64,000 nt of DNA from Marisa cornuarietis (taxonomy: Eukaryota; Mollusca; Gastropoda; Architaenioglossa; Ampullariidae), in assembly GCA_004794655.1 (NCBI GenBank), contig SMMW01000575.1:12475001-12539000 (forward strand), given 5' to 3'. Shown here one piece after another: positions 45,030-58,700 of this stretch. The position numbers and the translations under genes were made by a program. The notes below the pieces were generated by a model. The model saw only the letters and a program-made list of their open reading frames with translations, made no database searches and had not been told where the DNA came from. Positions within the stretch are counted from its first letter, which is position 1, and every line of letters starts with the position of its first letter.

Positions 45030-45099
45030 ACAAATGTAAACATGTTTGTGTAACGCCGTGCCAGCAACTAAGGCTATATCACGGCAACAAATGTAAACA
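45030..45099. repeat. 13-bp direct repeats flanking a hairpin segment
   Basis: ACAAATGTAAACA occurs at 45030-45042 and 45087-45099. Between them lies a ~44-bp segment with GCCGTG … CACGGC inverted arms around a GCTATATC-type core. It looks like a target-site duplication around a tiny insertion, but may be chance or part of a larger element. Confidence 0.4.
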
Positions 45100-46780
45100 A
45101 GCTTCCAGATTCTTTAAATATTCCAAATAACACATATTCTATCTTCCCCCTTATTCAAAGAGAACAAAGCAATTTGGCAGACCAAATTCTGGATCCACAT
45201 CCTAGAAAGGGATATGGGAGAGAGGAGAGGAGTAGTAACTTTAATTCTTATCAGTTCTTTCCTAATCCAAAGATATTTCCAAACACCGGCCTTGTTTCAC
45301 CATAACGTCATATCATTCATGGTTAAACATGATGTTACCCAAAGAACCCTCTTTTGGTCGTGAAACAGTGATGGCATTCAGGTCACGCAGTGATAAAGGT
45401 CTCACTAGCTGGACGCTAAATTTTGAGAACTCTTGCTTCACCAACAAAGGCCTGCTTTTTAAAATTGTTGGCTTGTGATCACCACCATGCTGATTGTTGA
45501 TTTATTGGTTTTTGACTGTTTTGACGTGACATGAAATGGATGTGCAAGCAAGGCCAGCAAAGCTTGAGCAAGAAGAGACTGCGTGCTGCACAAATGTACC
45601 CTGAGATTCATTCCTGTAGATTTAAGTAGGGAGGCACAAGAATGTGAGGCTTTTGAGACTTGACATGAATGGCAATTGAAGTATCCAAAATTAATATGAA
45701 AAGGATTGAAGCAGGTTTTACAATACTCGTTCTCTTTTACACGGACACAGCCCCTCCTCCACATACACAATCATTTTTAAACTTTCATTTAAGTCAATTT
45801 ATGACTGAAACATTCAAACCACCCGAGCAAACTGATTTGTAAATCGTATTAATGAAAAATTATACCTAGGTTGAGAAATAAATTTTGAAGGTCAACTTAA
45901 TGTCTGGAAGAGAATAAGGCTAAGTGCACAAAATGACAGAAACAGTCTTTTCTATACCACAATCCAATCATATTGTACAGGTTGTTTCATGCATGTGTGA
46001 AAACGATGACAATTTATGTGTTAAAAAAAATATATATCGATGTCTGTAAACACAAGCCCAGGAACTTTACTGCATAATACTGCTATTTCATCAATGGCAG
46101 TGACCAAGTCACACTGACTATAGAAAATACTTGAAGCCAGACTGTAGAAGACATGCTTCATAACTACAACCATGTACATTTTTCAAAAAGTGAGGGAAGT
46201 CTCTCTTCATTACTAGCATTTAAACCCTCTCAATGATCAGCTACAGGTTTGTGCCACATGCACCTAAGGATTTCCCACACAGCTGCATGTGCATAAGAGT
46301 TTTCTCCACCATGAAGTGAAAAGGTACCAATGATCCAGATTTCAACATTACTGAGATGTAATCTGGTGGTTAAGCCTGAATTTTAAAGTGGTCTTTAACT
46401 CCTTCTGTTTTTGGGAGCAAGTCTAAATGCAATATTCTAGAAAATTTTGTAATTTGCCATTGAGAGCACAAATATATCCTCCATGTTAAACCATGTGTTA
46501 CTTCCCTCAAAATCTCATACCTTTATTTTTAGGTCCCTTTTTTTTGGAAATGCATAAGTTACATTTTCAGACGATCCCCGCATATGCTAAAATTGTTAAA
46601 AAAAAAAAAAAAAAGTTGGAGTGCGAAAAACAAAAGAGCCAAAAGGCATATACTACAGCAAATTATAAAAGCATAATACTAAAGAATCCTTTCTTTGTTC
46701 TGCTAATCCTTCCGGTCCTCCTAGTCTGTGGAAAATACACAGTTCTGTGTGCCTTGTAGCAGATAGCTGTTTAATTTTTT

Positions 46781-49700
46781 TTATTTCTTTTTCTTGCCCA
46801 TTGTGGACTGCTGAGCCTCCATGGCTGCCTTGCGCTGGTTGAAAAGATTGACTTCGTCCTCCAGTTTTTTGCGGCTATCTTCTATCTTCTTTTTCTCCTC
46901 TGCATGCTGCTTTTTAAGCTGGTCAAATCTTGCATGGAGCTACAAAAGGATATTACAGACAAAAATTCAGACACTGAGCAATTATTTGTGCAATATCCAA
47001 CACCTTTTAAACATTCTTGCTGATTCTTGATATGACTAAGTACTCCAAAAAAACACTGTCTTTATTTGGTTCATCAGTTTTTGAAAAATTAACGGACTTG
47101 TTCCAGCTGGCAGTTTAACCTTGCATACACAACTGCTTGTAAATATGTCTGAATAACTTTATAGTACCTCTTTCTCTGCTTCCTTAAGTTCACTCTCTTT
47201 TTCCTTCACACGGATAACAAAGGTCTGGCGCATCTCATCTTCTTTCTTCTGCAGATTACTTATGTGTTCTTGTCTTTTTTGCTCATATGTCTCTGAAAGA
47301 CTGAAAAGAACAAAGAAAAGTGAAATATCAAATGCCAAGACCTGTGTGTAAGTGTCAAGATATCAGGTATTTTATAAAAACCGAGGCATCAATTGTTGGA
47401 AGTTAGAGTAAGTGCTGTTTGAAATGCTAGGTATAGTATAGATGGTTATGGCTTTAGAAGTGCCATGTGCTGTATCAGAGTAAACTACGGACATAAACTT
47501 ATTACTGACTAGGTGATTTCTCAGCTAAAAACTTTTTCTGTAACAGAGAAGTGGATATATGTGTGAGATGGAAACTTAAAGAAATTAAAAAAAATTAAAA
47601 AAGCGAGATTTAGTAAGAAATTAGACTACTGGAAACAGGATGTCAAAAGCTGGAGTCAGTCACCAGTTTTCATGTATATCAAACAGTGTGTCAACGAGTT
47701 CTACAAAATACATGTGCATGTATGTTTCTGAAAAGAAAACAAAATTAAGACAAACCTCTTCATTTCAGAGTCTGAGAATCCCATCTCTTCCAGCTTGTGG
47801 CGACGATAGAGCTCATAATGAATGAGGTGAGTGGTTTCCCTTAGATCTTCCATATTTGTGCGAATCAACATTTCACGCAGCTTTACAAAGTCACAATGGT
47901 TCTCGTTTTCCACTTAAAAAAGAAATGTTAAAACGGTCTTCAAAGGCAATTTTATGATTATATTTTTTGTTCTATTTGCTTTTATGTGTCTATCAAGATA
48001 AAGATTTAGGCTTTTGAATGACAGCTACATGAAATTAATGAAGAAACAGAACTCCATGCATCTGGTATCCAGTCTCAGCTTCTGTGCTTTTCCAGAGCTA
48101 GTTAATGCTAGTCATGGCGTCCACTATTTGTCTTTTCTTTCAATGGCATACTGGGTACTATGGGACAATGGCAATATCCATTGGCATATTAATAATAATA
48201 CAGTGAACTTATATAGCACCATATCCTGGTCCTATGGATAGGCTCATGGTGCTTTACAGAAAAATAAAACAATACAAACAGGGACACACGCAACATAACA
48301 TGCACAACTGTTGTCTAAAGAATGACAGATTAGATGAAAGATATCCACAATCATTTGAAAAACTGTGATCCAGGTTGCAAATGTTCCTGTCCACAATTTT
48401 TGATTACTTTTCTGCTTGATCCCTTCAGATAAAACTGCAGTAAGCCAACCACCTCAACACTGTCATGTTATTAGAGAGCACTTTCAATAGGATGTAAGCT
48501 TGTTTGTCTGTATGCAATATGAATCATCTGCCACAGATTTCAGATTTAATTATTTAAATGCATTATAAACCATGCACTTTACAAACAAAGAGAACCAATG
48601 CAACAGCTAACACACAACATGAAAGCACATGTAAATACATGTACATACAGAAAAAAAAGCCAGACGTATCCATGCACACAACACAGCACTATAATGTAGG
48701 ACTGCAAAGGCTGGCACACACAACTGCCAAAAAAAAAAAACATGTCAAAATCTTGCAAAGTTTTGTGAAAATAATTTACACGTATTTGTAATTATAGAAG
48801 AAACCAACTGTAACAGCTGCTCCAGGTTCCAAACAAACAACTTCTCTTCAGAATTAATGAATAAATGTTATCACAATGACAGCCTCATGTTAAAGGAAAA
48901 TCTGAACAGCAATCTCAACCAAGGCGTAAAAAGACATCTGTTTTGTGTAGAAATTTGAAGATTGACCTGAACGCTTTCAGAGAAGACCTGCTTCAGTCAG
49001 AGTTGTTATTAGATCCTCCCACAGATGTTGATGAGTTAGCAGACTTTATTAGGGCTGCTTGATAAGCATGCGCCTGCAGTTAGCAAAATTATTGTAGACA
49101 GACCAGATTGTGCGTGCTTTTGTGAGGGGGTGAGTGAAGCCAAGAAACAGAGACAGCTGGCAGAGAAAAAGTGGAGGAAGACCAAACTTGAGATTGACAG
49201 ACAGCTGTATAAGTTAGCCAGAAATAAATATGTGTGTGCTGTAAAAAAAAAAGGCTAAATCGTTATTTGTACAGGAGCAGCTAAAGGCTGCGAGAGGAAA
49301 TCCCAGAAAGACTTTTGATATTGTAAACAGCTTGTTGGGTAACAACGGAACTAAACCAGTTCTTCCTGAGGTGGATGTCAAGTCAGCTGCTGATCAGCTG
49401 TCTTCCTTCTTTGTTAATAAGATAAAGAAAATTAGTGCTGGACTTGAGAGTGCAGCTTGTGAGTTGCCAGAGTGTGAGGAAGACTATTCTGTGCCATTTG
49501 CTGGTGTTCCGCTGACTTCTTTCACGTCTATTGATGAGAGCTACTTGAGGAAACTTGTAGTGAGATCAACTAAAACTTCATGTGCTGTGAATCCTGTACC
49601 AACTAAATTTATTATTCAACTTCTGGACATTCTATTTCCTGTCATTTTGGACATTATTAATGCCAGTTTGAGAGCAGGATATGTTCCACAGTGTTTTAAA

Positions 49701-52700
49701 CAGGCCGTTGTGAAGCCCTTGTTGAAGGCAAACCTGGATCCCTCTGACTGTAAAAACTATCGTCCAGTATCAAATTTATCACATATTTCCAAGTTACTTG
49801 AGAGGGTGGTCGCAGAGCAGCTTATGACCCATTTTATTACTTATGCCTGCCTAGATAAATTTCAGTCAGCGTATCGTCCTGGCTTCAGCACAGAAACTGC
49901 TCTTCTTCGTGTGACCAATGACATTCTTTGTAGTGTCAACTCTGGCAACTTAGTGCTTTTAGTATTACTTGACCTGAGTAGTGCGTTTGACACGATCAAC
50001 CACTGCCTGCTGCTCCAGAGACTGTCGTCAGAGGCTGGTATCCAGGGCGCTATGCTGCAGTGGGTTGACTCCTATCTTGCTTACAGATCTCAGAGAGTGA
50101 CTGTCGGCTCTGCGAGCTCTGAGGCAGTTCCTCTGGTGTGTGGCGTACCACAGGGATCTGTTCTGGGTCCGTTATTATTTTCGGTATATACTTCACAGCT
50201 TGGACGAGTAATTGAATGTTTTCAGATGGGACATCAGTTCTTTGCTGACGACACACAGATTCTGAACAGTTTTCCCCCCCGACCCAGCAGTGGCTAGGAT
50301 TGCGCTTAAACGACTTGAATCTTGTTGTGTTGCGGTGAAGGCCTGGATGACCAGGAATTGTCTTAAACTCAACCCTGCAGTGGAAGACACAAACAAGAAG
50401 CGCACTGGAGCCAGGGCCTTCAAAAACACAGCACCTAAACTGTGGAATGCTCTGCCATCGTCACTGTCCACCATCACCTCACCAACCACATTTCGAAAAA
50501 GACTGAAGACCCATCTGTTTATTTAAGATGGACTTAAACAACCAAGCAACACTCCTGTCTTTATTTTTTACTTTCCTGGTGTTTTATCTATTTATTTACT
50601 TTATTTTTTATTTATTTTGTTTTTGCTGCGCAATGAGCATTCTTCTGAATGGATACCTGCGCATTACAAATGGACATCCCCATCATCATCATGTAGCAAC
50701 ACCACCTGAGTGAATTACACACATTTTCTTTTAATGCCAGGCTAGATCTTCTTGGTTTACCACACCCATTTAAGTCATCCATGATTTTAAAAGCTGACAG
50801 CACTACAGCACGAATTATCTTTCTTAATTTTGTTTTGACACAAGAGGGTCTAATTTTAGTAAAATAATGATCAGGCCTGACCTTGTACGGTGCCCCAAGG
50901 ATACTGACGAGCTTTCACCATCTTGTTACCTATCTTCACCTCATCATTACTGCCCACTACAGCAAAGGGCAGGTTACTCTGTAGAAAGGGTAGAGGAGTG
51001 ACAAAACCAGCCCAAGTCAGCATACAAGGAAAACATTTCATGCATACTATTTTTACACCTGGTCATCATTAAGAGTTACTCAAAGACTTTGAATAAGATA
51101 ATGCCATAAGCAGGTAAAAGTGTTCAGGTTTAATTAGATGAAAGCAATCCTGAACAGGTATCATCAGCTAAAATTACAGATTTGAAATGACTGTAATTAT
51201 GCTTAAAATATACTGATTTGTTAAAACCAATTATTTAGGAAGCAAAGGTTACTTCCATTTTCACACAATTTGTAATCTGTGCATATGTCTGCATTTCATC
51301 AAAAGCAAAATTTGGTAACATTCTTAATGAAGGTAGCCCACCACTATTCCAGAAAATTTTAAGCCTATTAAAATTTGATTCTGGATGCAAAAAAACTATT
51401 AAAAAGAATTGGAAATAAAGAAGAGGGATTCAAAAGTGTCAACGAAAGAGGAAGAGAGTATATAAGCATAGAAAATAAAAAATTGCACAAGAAATGATTG
51501 GACACTTATGTTACCCAACCTTATCTATTTCTTCACACTCACATTCATGGAGCCATTGGTCTCAGCAACAGTCTCATCATCAGTCGGAAACTGGTAGATC
51601 TGCACTCCATTGGCTGTCAATTCACTCATTATCTGTTCAGAAAAAGGAAACAAAAAATCGTAATTTAAAAGATGGGGATGGGACTAAGGAGCAGAGATGG
51701 AGTACTGGCACTTTATCTCTGTTTCAAAGATAAATATACTTACTTTAGCCTTGAACTTGGTCAGTTCAGTCTTTGTAATAGTATCAGCCTTAGCAATAAC
51801 AGGAATGATGTTGACTTTGCTGTCAAGCTTCTTCATTGTTACAAGATCCAAAGCTTTTAAACTGCAATAGAGACAAATCTGGCTACAGTATTAAACCCAA
51901 AATGGAACAGCAGGTCTAGAACAGCCAGTCTTCTTCCCATTTGACAACATCCACTGATATGATTTATCAATAAATGCTTCCAGCTTTTCACTAGGCCTTA
52001 ACAACACAGGCATGTGTACAGACTTTATAATGTGCCTCAGGGTTCCCATCACACAGAAACATGTGTAAATACAAAAGGCGATACTCCATAAAAGAGGAAA
52101 ACAGTGAATATTAAGCTCAGTGGGATCCCATACAGTAGCTTGAAAGAGACCAACAGACCTTTCTCTCCTGGCTTTACATGGGCCACCATGATCTGAAGGG
52201 TCATCTACAGAAGCATTGCAGGCAAACCCAGCATTGAAGAGAGCACAGAGCTGATTACAAGTACTAAATTTAGCCCTATTATTCAAAATTACACCTTGGT
52301 GACCTGTTATGACACAGCATACCTGTGGACGAAACTTGTTCTTTGCAAGTTACTGTTGACCTCAAGCAACACCCCTCCCAACCCTCATACATTACACCAA
52401 CAGACATATCTAATGTATGGCCAGTGTAGACTTTTAACTCACGAGTGTCCAGTGGGTGCGATAAAGTAAAGGCAGGCATGCACTCTGGAGTCATGGTAAC
52501 TATGCAACATGCGCTTGATTTTGAGCTCTTCTTGCAAGTAAGCGTCAAACTGAGCATCAATATAGTCCACAATTGGCTTCCAGCTGAAATCAAAAGAAAA
52601 TAGGGTCTCATTCATGTAGAAATAATACAATCTAAATTATTTCTGTTTGTGTTTTCTTCAGAGCTTTATAGTAAAAATGAATGAAGGCAGAAGTAGTTTT

Positions 52701-55700
52701 CTTGAGGTAGGACTATATCTTACATGAGTTACAGAAAAGAAAGAAAGCTAGAGAGGCAGATGAGGTGCTAAAAAGAGCTTTCAATTACCTAAGCATGTTG
52801 TTTTCATTTTTTTTTCTTTAGTAAACAGAAGGCACGAACATGCCAAGATACTATTGAAAAACTCTCAGAAGCTTCTACAAACATGCTGTTCTCTCAAACC
52901 GCAGTTCACCACATCACATAATACAACTGCAAACCCTGCAGCAATAAAACTTTAAAACAATGAGATCTGGTCTCATTGCCTTATTATTTTAACTGAACAC
53001 TGTGATTTTTTTCTATGTTCACTGTCAATTTCTCAGAAAAGCCAGAAGAGGGGTAAAAACTTCTATAAACTAAACACAGTATGAAGTTTTTTTTTAAAAA
53101 AAAGCACAGTCGTAACCCTTGGCAATGGTTAACTATATCTTGCAAGATGAAAAGTAACTACAACTGAAGGACTTCTTTACTATAACAGAACTGTTCTTTC
53201 TGATGATCATCATGATTTTTCATTTACTCAGTATATGTATATCAACTTCCATACAAACACAAAATACAAAAATATGCTAATGAAATCATTTTTATCCACA
53301 AAATGAAGTCTTAAAATACCCAAATTTCCACCATCCCTATACACATACCCCCAAACATAAAACACACTGACACTCCATAATGCTGATCTGCAATAAGTGT
53401 AGTCTCATTGATTTTTGACTCTTCCTACACAGTTCACATCTGCAGATGTGAACATCTTCATAGCTACAGCTAAACTGTGCCAATTCGTATTAAGACTTCT
53501 GGATTCAGACGAGTTAAAACTATAAAGTTTAATGTTGTGTAAGCTGGAAAAAAGCTAACTGTAGGTAATATTACACACATAAATCCAGGACAGATTTTTT
53601 TCTTCCTAGAATTGCTAATAAATTCATAAATCTCATTGTTGTTTAGAACATAGCCTTAAAGGCAGATTTTCATGTTTAAAGGGTCAAACAAGCCTATTTG
53701 AACAGCCTCAGAACCAGAACTCTGTAAGCAAACAATCACTTTGCAACCCACAATTTGGCTCAGGCATGTAATTAGCTTGCTTTTGCTTTTGGGTAACCTA
53801 CAACAACCGAAGAACACTGTTTACAGAAAAATTTGAAAGTAAGATTTCTTGAATGAAATAAAGCAATACAATATAGTGTCTACTTCTAACTCCACAAAGG
53901 AAGTGTTATTGAAACTGTTTTCTTTTCTACGCATCCAGAATCTCGCGGACCCCTTTACAGTTCACTCAACTGTGGATAGTAAAAAACCACCCCCACTTAG
54001 TCGTTAAGCAAGAAGCCATGAGCCAGTTGCACCACATGTTTCTAAACCTTAAAAATGTTCTAAAGAAGCAAAATCTCTTCTATGCCATTTAGATGCATTG
54101 CACAAAAGCATACAAAAAACTGTACTGACAAAACGGAAAGTCAGACAACCATCTCAGCGCGAAACGCCACGAAGGTGGCTTTACCGGCAGAGTGCGAAGA
54201 GCCACGATCGTGGCTCTGCTCCACAATCGTAATTCTCTCTTTGCACGATGGGCCACAATTGTGGCCTTACCGGCAGACAACGATATGCTCACTAACATGG
54301 CTCGTGCTCCACGAGCATGACTCTGCAGTTTCGCTATCGTCTTCAAAATCATAAATTTTAAGCCCATGCTTTTAAACATAGAAATATTTTCAAACGCGCC
54401 AAGAGGGTTAAACAACTTTGTCTTACTTAAAGCAGTTCTTGTTTTAAAAATTCTAAAATTGTGGTGTGCACTTTAATCTAAAAAGAGTTAAGGCCTAAAA
54501 GTGTTTAAAATTAGAAATGTGTTGTGCAACTGGCCCCAGATCTGTAAAATTTGAAGTCTTAACCATTAGTTTTAATTTTTCATATCCATATCCTTTCCTG
54601 CCTTGCCTTCCCCAACCCACTAAGGAGTGAGATGCCCATTTAATAGCTGGATCAAACGAGAGAAGCATGTTGTGCCATAAAGCATGCCTTTGACCTAACT
54701 ATCCACTTCCCCAACTGGCTGGCTCATTAACCCAGGGATGTTTTTTGTGCTTAAGGTGTAAGAGGTTCCAGGTTCAAATACCAGACAAGTCTCTCCAGTA
54801 GAATTTTTCACCTAATGCTTAAATTTCATCAATCGACAAAAAAAAAAAAAAAATTCAAGACAAAACACCAGGCACACAGAAAAGAATTCAGCAAATTTAA
54901 ATAAACAAGAAATTTTGAAAACTGACAGCCACAAAAATGCATTAATAAAATCAAATGATTGTTGCCATGCAAGACAATCACATCCTGGCCTAGACAACTT
55001 TGTGATGCCGCTGGCCATGTGTGAGACAAAACTTAGAGGAGTCCTTTTCTAAAATATCACGGTTAAATCTGCCTTATGCATCATCTCAGACAGCCTGATA
55101 ATACTTTGGAAGGGCGAATGGATGGTAGGAAGCCTTTTCTTCTCCCTTCAGTTCTCTACTGGGTCCATGGCAATTTGGTTCATTACCTCAAGTAATACCT
55201 GCTATTAACGCCATTGCTTGCCCACTGTGTCTGCAGAATTCACAGGCACAATGACAATATCATGCATTAGCTGGCTATAGTCACGAAGTCAGTAAATATA
55301 AATGAATAAGATTAATCTTGTTTATAATAACAGCAATGGATTTCCTTTTCTCCCAAGCAAGACGCTCACTGCAAATTAATTCCAAGGCAAAAATAACATC
55401 TTCACAATAGCAGCAGCAAAATCTATGCCAGGGATTTTTAAAGGGAGAATGGATACAAGAAAGCAAAATGTAGTGTGCCTCTATGTGGACTAGTCAGTTA
55501 TTAAGAAAATGAGGCTTTCAGCAGTTGTAACCTACAGATGGACAGATACCATCCTGTCATGATAAAATAAGCATGTTAACAAAGTGCAGCAATTGAAGAC
55601 ATAGGTTTGCCATGGACGTTCCACATACAACAAACCCTCAACAAGTGAGCATTAATGAGTGAGTAAAAACAGAGTAAATCACAAAATTGGTGATAGGTCC

Positions 55701-58700
55701 TATCATGCCATCTCCACCTTCCCACCCAAATTCACATGCAAAAGAAACAGTGAAACCATGACCAAAAAAGCACAAACACTTTAAAAAAAGAAAAGAACTA
55801 CCATAAACAAATTTTTCCAGGCCACAAAAAAAACCACAAGCAAATGCAACATAAATGTCAAGCAGTCAACTCAACAAGCATGTAGCCAGGCTGATAAGCA
55901 AGATGCACGCAGGTCTCAGCTCTCACCTATCATCTTTGTTTATCTGATCCCCAAACCCAACAGAGTCCACCATGGTTAATTTAAAGAGAACATTCTTCTC
56001 GCGCAGCTCTGAAATATCAAAGATACAGAACAAATGCTGGTTAGCAACAGGCACTGAGTAACAGGTGGCTGTGATGGTGCTCAGGTGCACACACTGCTGC
56101 TATCATTCTGTGTGCTGGAATGTTTCTGGCAGTGGAATCTGGGAGGGGAACCACCTGCAAGTGTGCTTTCTTTACCTGTCAGCTTTGTTGATCTGATCAC
56201 CAAAGCCAGTGGTGTCCACAATGGTCAGCTTCAGCCGAACGTTCTTCTCGGTCAGGTCTGAAATTCAACCACATCTAGCATTTTCAACTACAATGTTAAC
56301 ATAAACACAGAGGCTGTCACTCTCCTGACTATTCCCAGTAGTGACCAGCTTCATGCAGAAAGCATCTTAGATCTCTTATTGTGTTCAATTGTGTGAAACT
56401 GTTTTACTGTCAAAACATCAAAACACATAATTTCACTAGTTACAAGTTTTGGATAAAGGCTTTTCTTTATAGAAGCCACAAATCTAATAAAAGAGTGAAG
56501 GACATATGTTATCTGAAAACGCACCTCTTCCTTGAGCATTACTCCTAACACAGTCCACACAATGCTAGTCCTTCTTAACCCCGCCCCCTTCCCTCTTGCT
56601 ACTTTACCCATCTTTCTCGCAGAATCACTATATTTTTCTGTTCCTGTTACTTGATGCCTTTTGTTTTCTGTTTTGTCAGTACTGTCGTTTTCTTTCGTCC
56701 CCTTTGTTCTGTATCTACTTAGTCCACGTCTCTTCCTCGTTTTAAGCGCTAAGAGCATGCTCTCTATGAGTGTGAATATGCGCTATAAAAATCTTCACTA
56801 TTATTATTATTATTATCTGGACATGTACTGTAAAAAGCCATGTGAACAGTATCCCATCTGCTGCACAAAAATGGCAACACAGTCTGCTGACTTCCTGCTA
56901 ATTGATCAAATATAACATGTAATCATACAGAAATTTCTTATATGATAATTATGTTTATTCACTAGTTACCAAAACTTTTGTAATAAAAATGTGAATATTT
57001 TTTTATTATCCTTTTTAGCGATATCAGTATCTGCATCTGACTGGTGCCAGACAGTTGCTGAGTGAAAAGACAAATGTGGATAAGAGTTGTTTTAAAAGTA
57101 TACTGTTTTAATTCTATAGGAACACAGAAACCTTACAATTATACTGCACCCCAGGATAAATAACTATTTGATTTTGCTTTCAGTATCCACCCCCCCAACT
57201 AAAACTAAAAAGAAAAAAATTAAATAAAAAAAAAACTGTTAGCTATGTGTCCTTTAACATCGTTTCACAGGCAAGGTCATTTAGAAGCATCACAGCATGA
57301 TTCCCATTAAAATATGTTGGACAAACATTAAGGCTATATTTTTTTAATTAAAGAAACCTTAAGTATCTTTAAACGTTTGTAGTAATGGTATCATTATCTG
57401 CTTCAGATATGTTTTGTTTTGCAATGTATATATATATATAAATTAGTTATATTTCTGTCATCTGAACATTTGTTCTTTTTGAGATAACAGTTTATGGTAA
57501 GGCAGATGGTAAAAATGTTTACTGTATGCATCTATAAACAGATGTGTGAGGGGAATGGGGTAGACACTTGCAAGTTGTGCCAACGGGCTGAAGGGTTTAA
57601 AAGCATGAATGTAGGCACCTCCCCATAGAATGGTTTTCTTGGTATAGGATAAATCCTAAACAATAAACAGCAAAATAGACAGATAACAGAAACAAACTTG
57701 CACAAAATGAAATGTTCATAATTCCCAAAAGTTAACATTATACTGTCCCAAAAGTTAACATTATACTGCTTATAAAGAAAAGAAACTAAGAATACCATAA
57801 GTGTGGGCCTTAAGTTTCACCCCTGGCAGATCATGGGAGCTTTGGGTAGAGTCAAAGTTGGTGTTGAAAAGTGTATCCATAAGGGTAGACTTGCCAATGC
57901 CAGTCTCACCTGGAATGAAAAACAAACCAAAAAAAGGCCATTTTGAACCTGTGCTGGCTCAGAAGGGTTAGAAAAACATTAACAAAAAGATAATGGTTAT
58001 CTACTCCATAAAAAACAGGACAATTAAAAGAACATGAGCAAACAGCAGGACAGAGCAAAAAATGGGTATGAACTGTGACAAACTCTCACTAAGAAAGTTT
58101 AATAAAAGTAACTTTTTTCTGTTTACAATAAATCAGTAGTTTTGTTAATGATTGTCCTCTATTTACATGAAAAACTACACATAGTTTTACACACTGGAGC
58201 ATTCTTACAGACAAGCAAATTCACTTGTCACTACACCATCAAATGATCAACTGTCAATTAAAACACTGCCATGGAGATGGCTGGGCTGTCAAAGTTACAA
58301 TGGTGTCTTATAAAGAGTGGGCCAACATTATACAGAATCAATCAAACATCTTCACACAAATTCACCTACACTGTGAAAGAGAGATGGGAATGAGATAAAG
58401 AGAAGGCATATTTGCTCCAAAGCTCCAAACATATAAACATCTTAGAAAAAAAACATACCAACACACAGGATGTTGAAACAAAAGCCTTGAAATACTGATT
58501 TGTTGACCAGCTGATCAGGAAGACTATCAAAGCCAACATGACCCGAAAGTGTTAAATTTCTCATGTTGTTTAGTAAAACCTGTTTGAAAAAAAAAAAGAA
58601 ATCCCGAAAAACAAAAATGTAAAGGCTAATTTCATTTCATGTAATTATCTATGAAACTCAGACATGCTTAATGCATGCCAAAGGTTTGCTACAGCATAAG

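Larger units (their letters stand above)
40307..46780. other. Intergenic region between convergent TMEM33 and septin genes
   Basis: About 6.5 kb with no coding gene recognised. It holds both 3' UTRs, a MITE at 41004-41219, an AATAAA at 40826 that could end TMEM33 and an odd 13-bp direct repeat around a hairpin at 45030-45099. The rest is AT-rich and featureless to me. Confidence 0.55.

Noticed and set aside
45459..45770. 103-residue minus-strand frame
   Set aside because: No family resemblance, between convergent genes, likely chance frame.
46780..46785. AATAAA (minus strand) overlapping the septin stop codon
   Set aside because: Too close to the coding end to serve as the functional poly(A) signal; likely a consequence of the AAG AAA TAA codons.
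52279..52611. Minus-strand frame overlapping septin exon 5
   Set aside because: It is the frame that would be read if both exon 4a and 4b were skipped; the other frame gives the conserved septin sequence.
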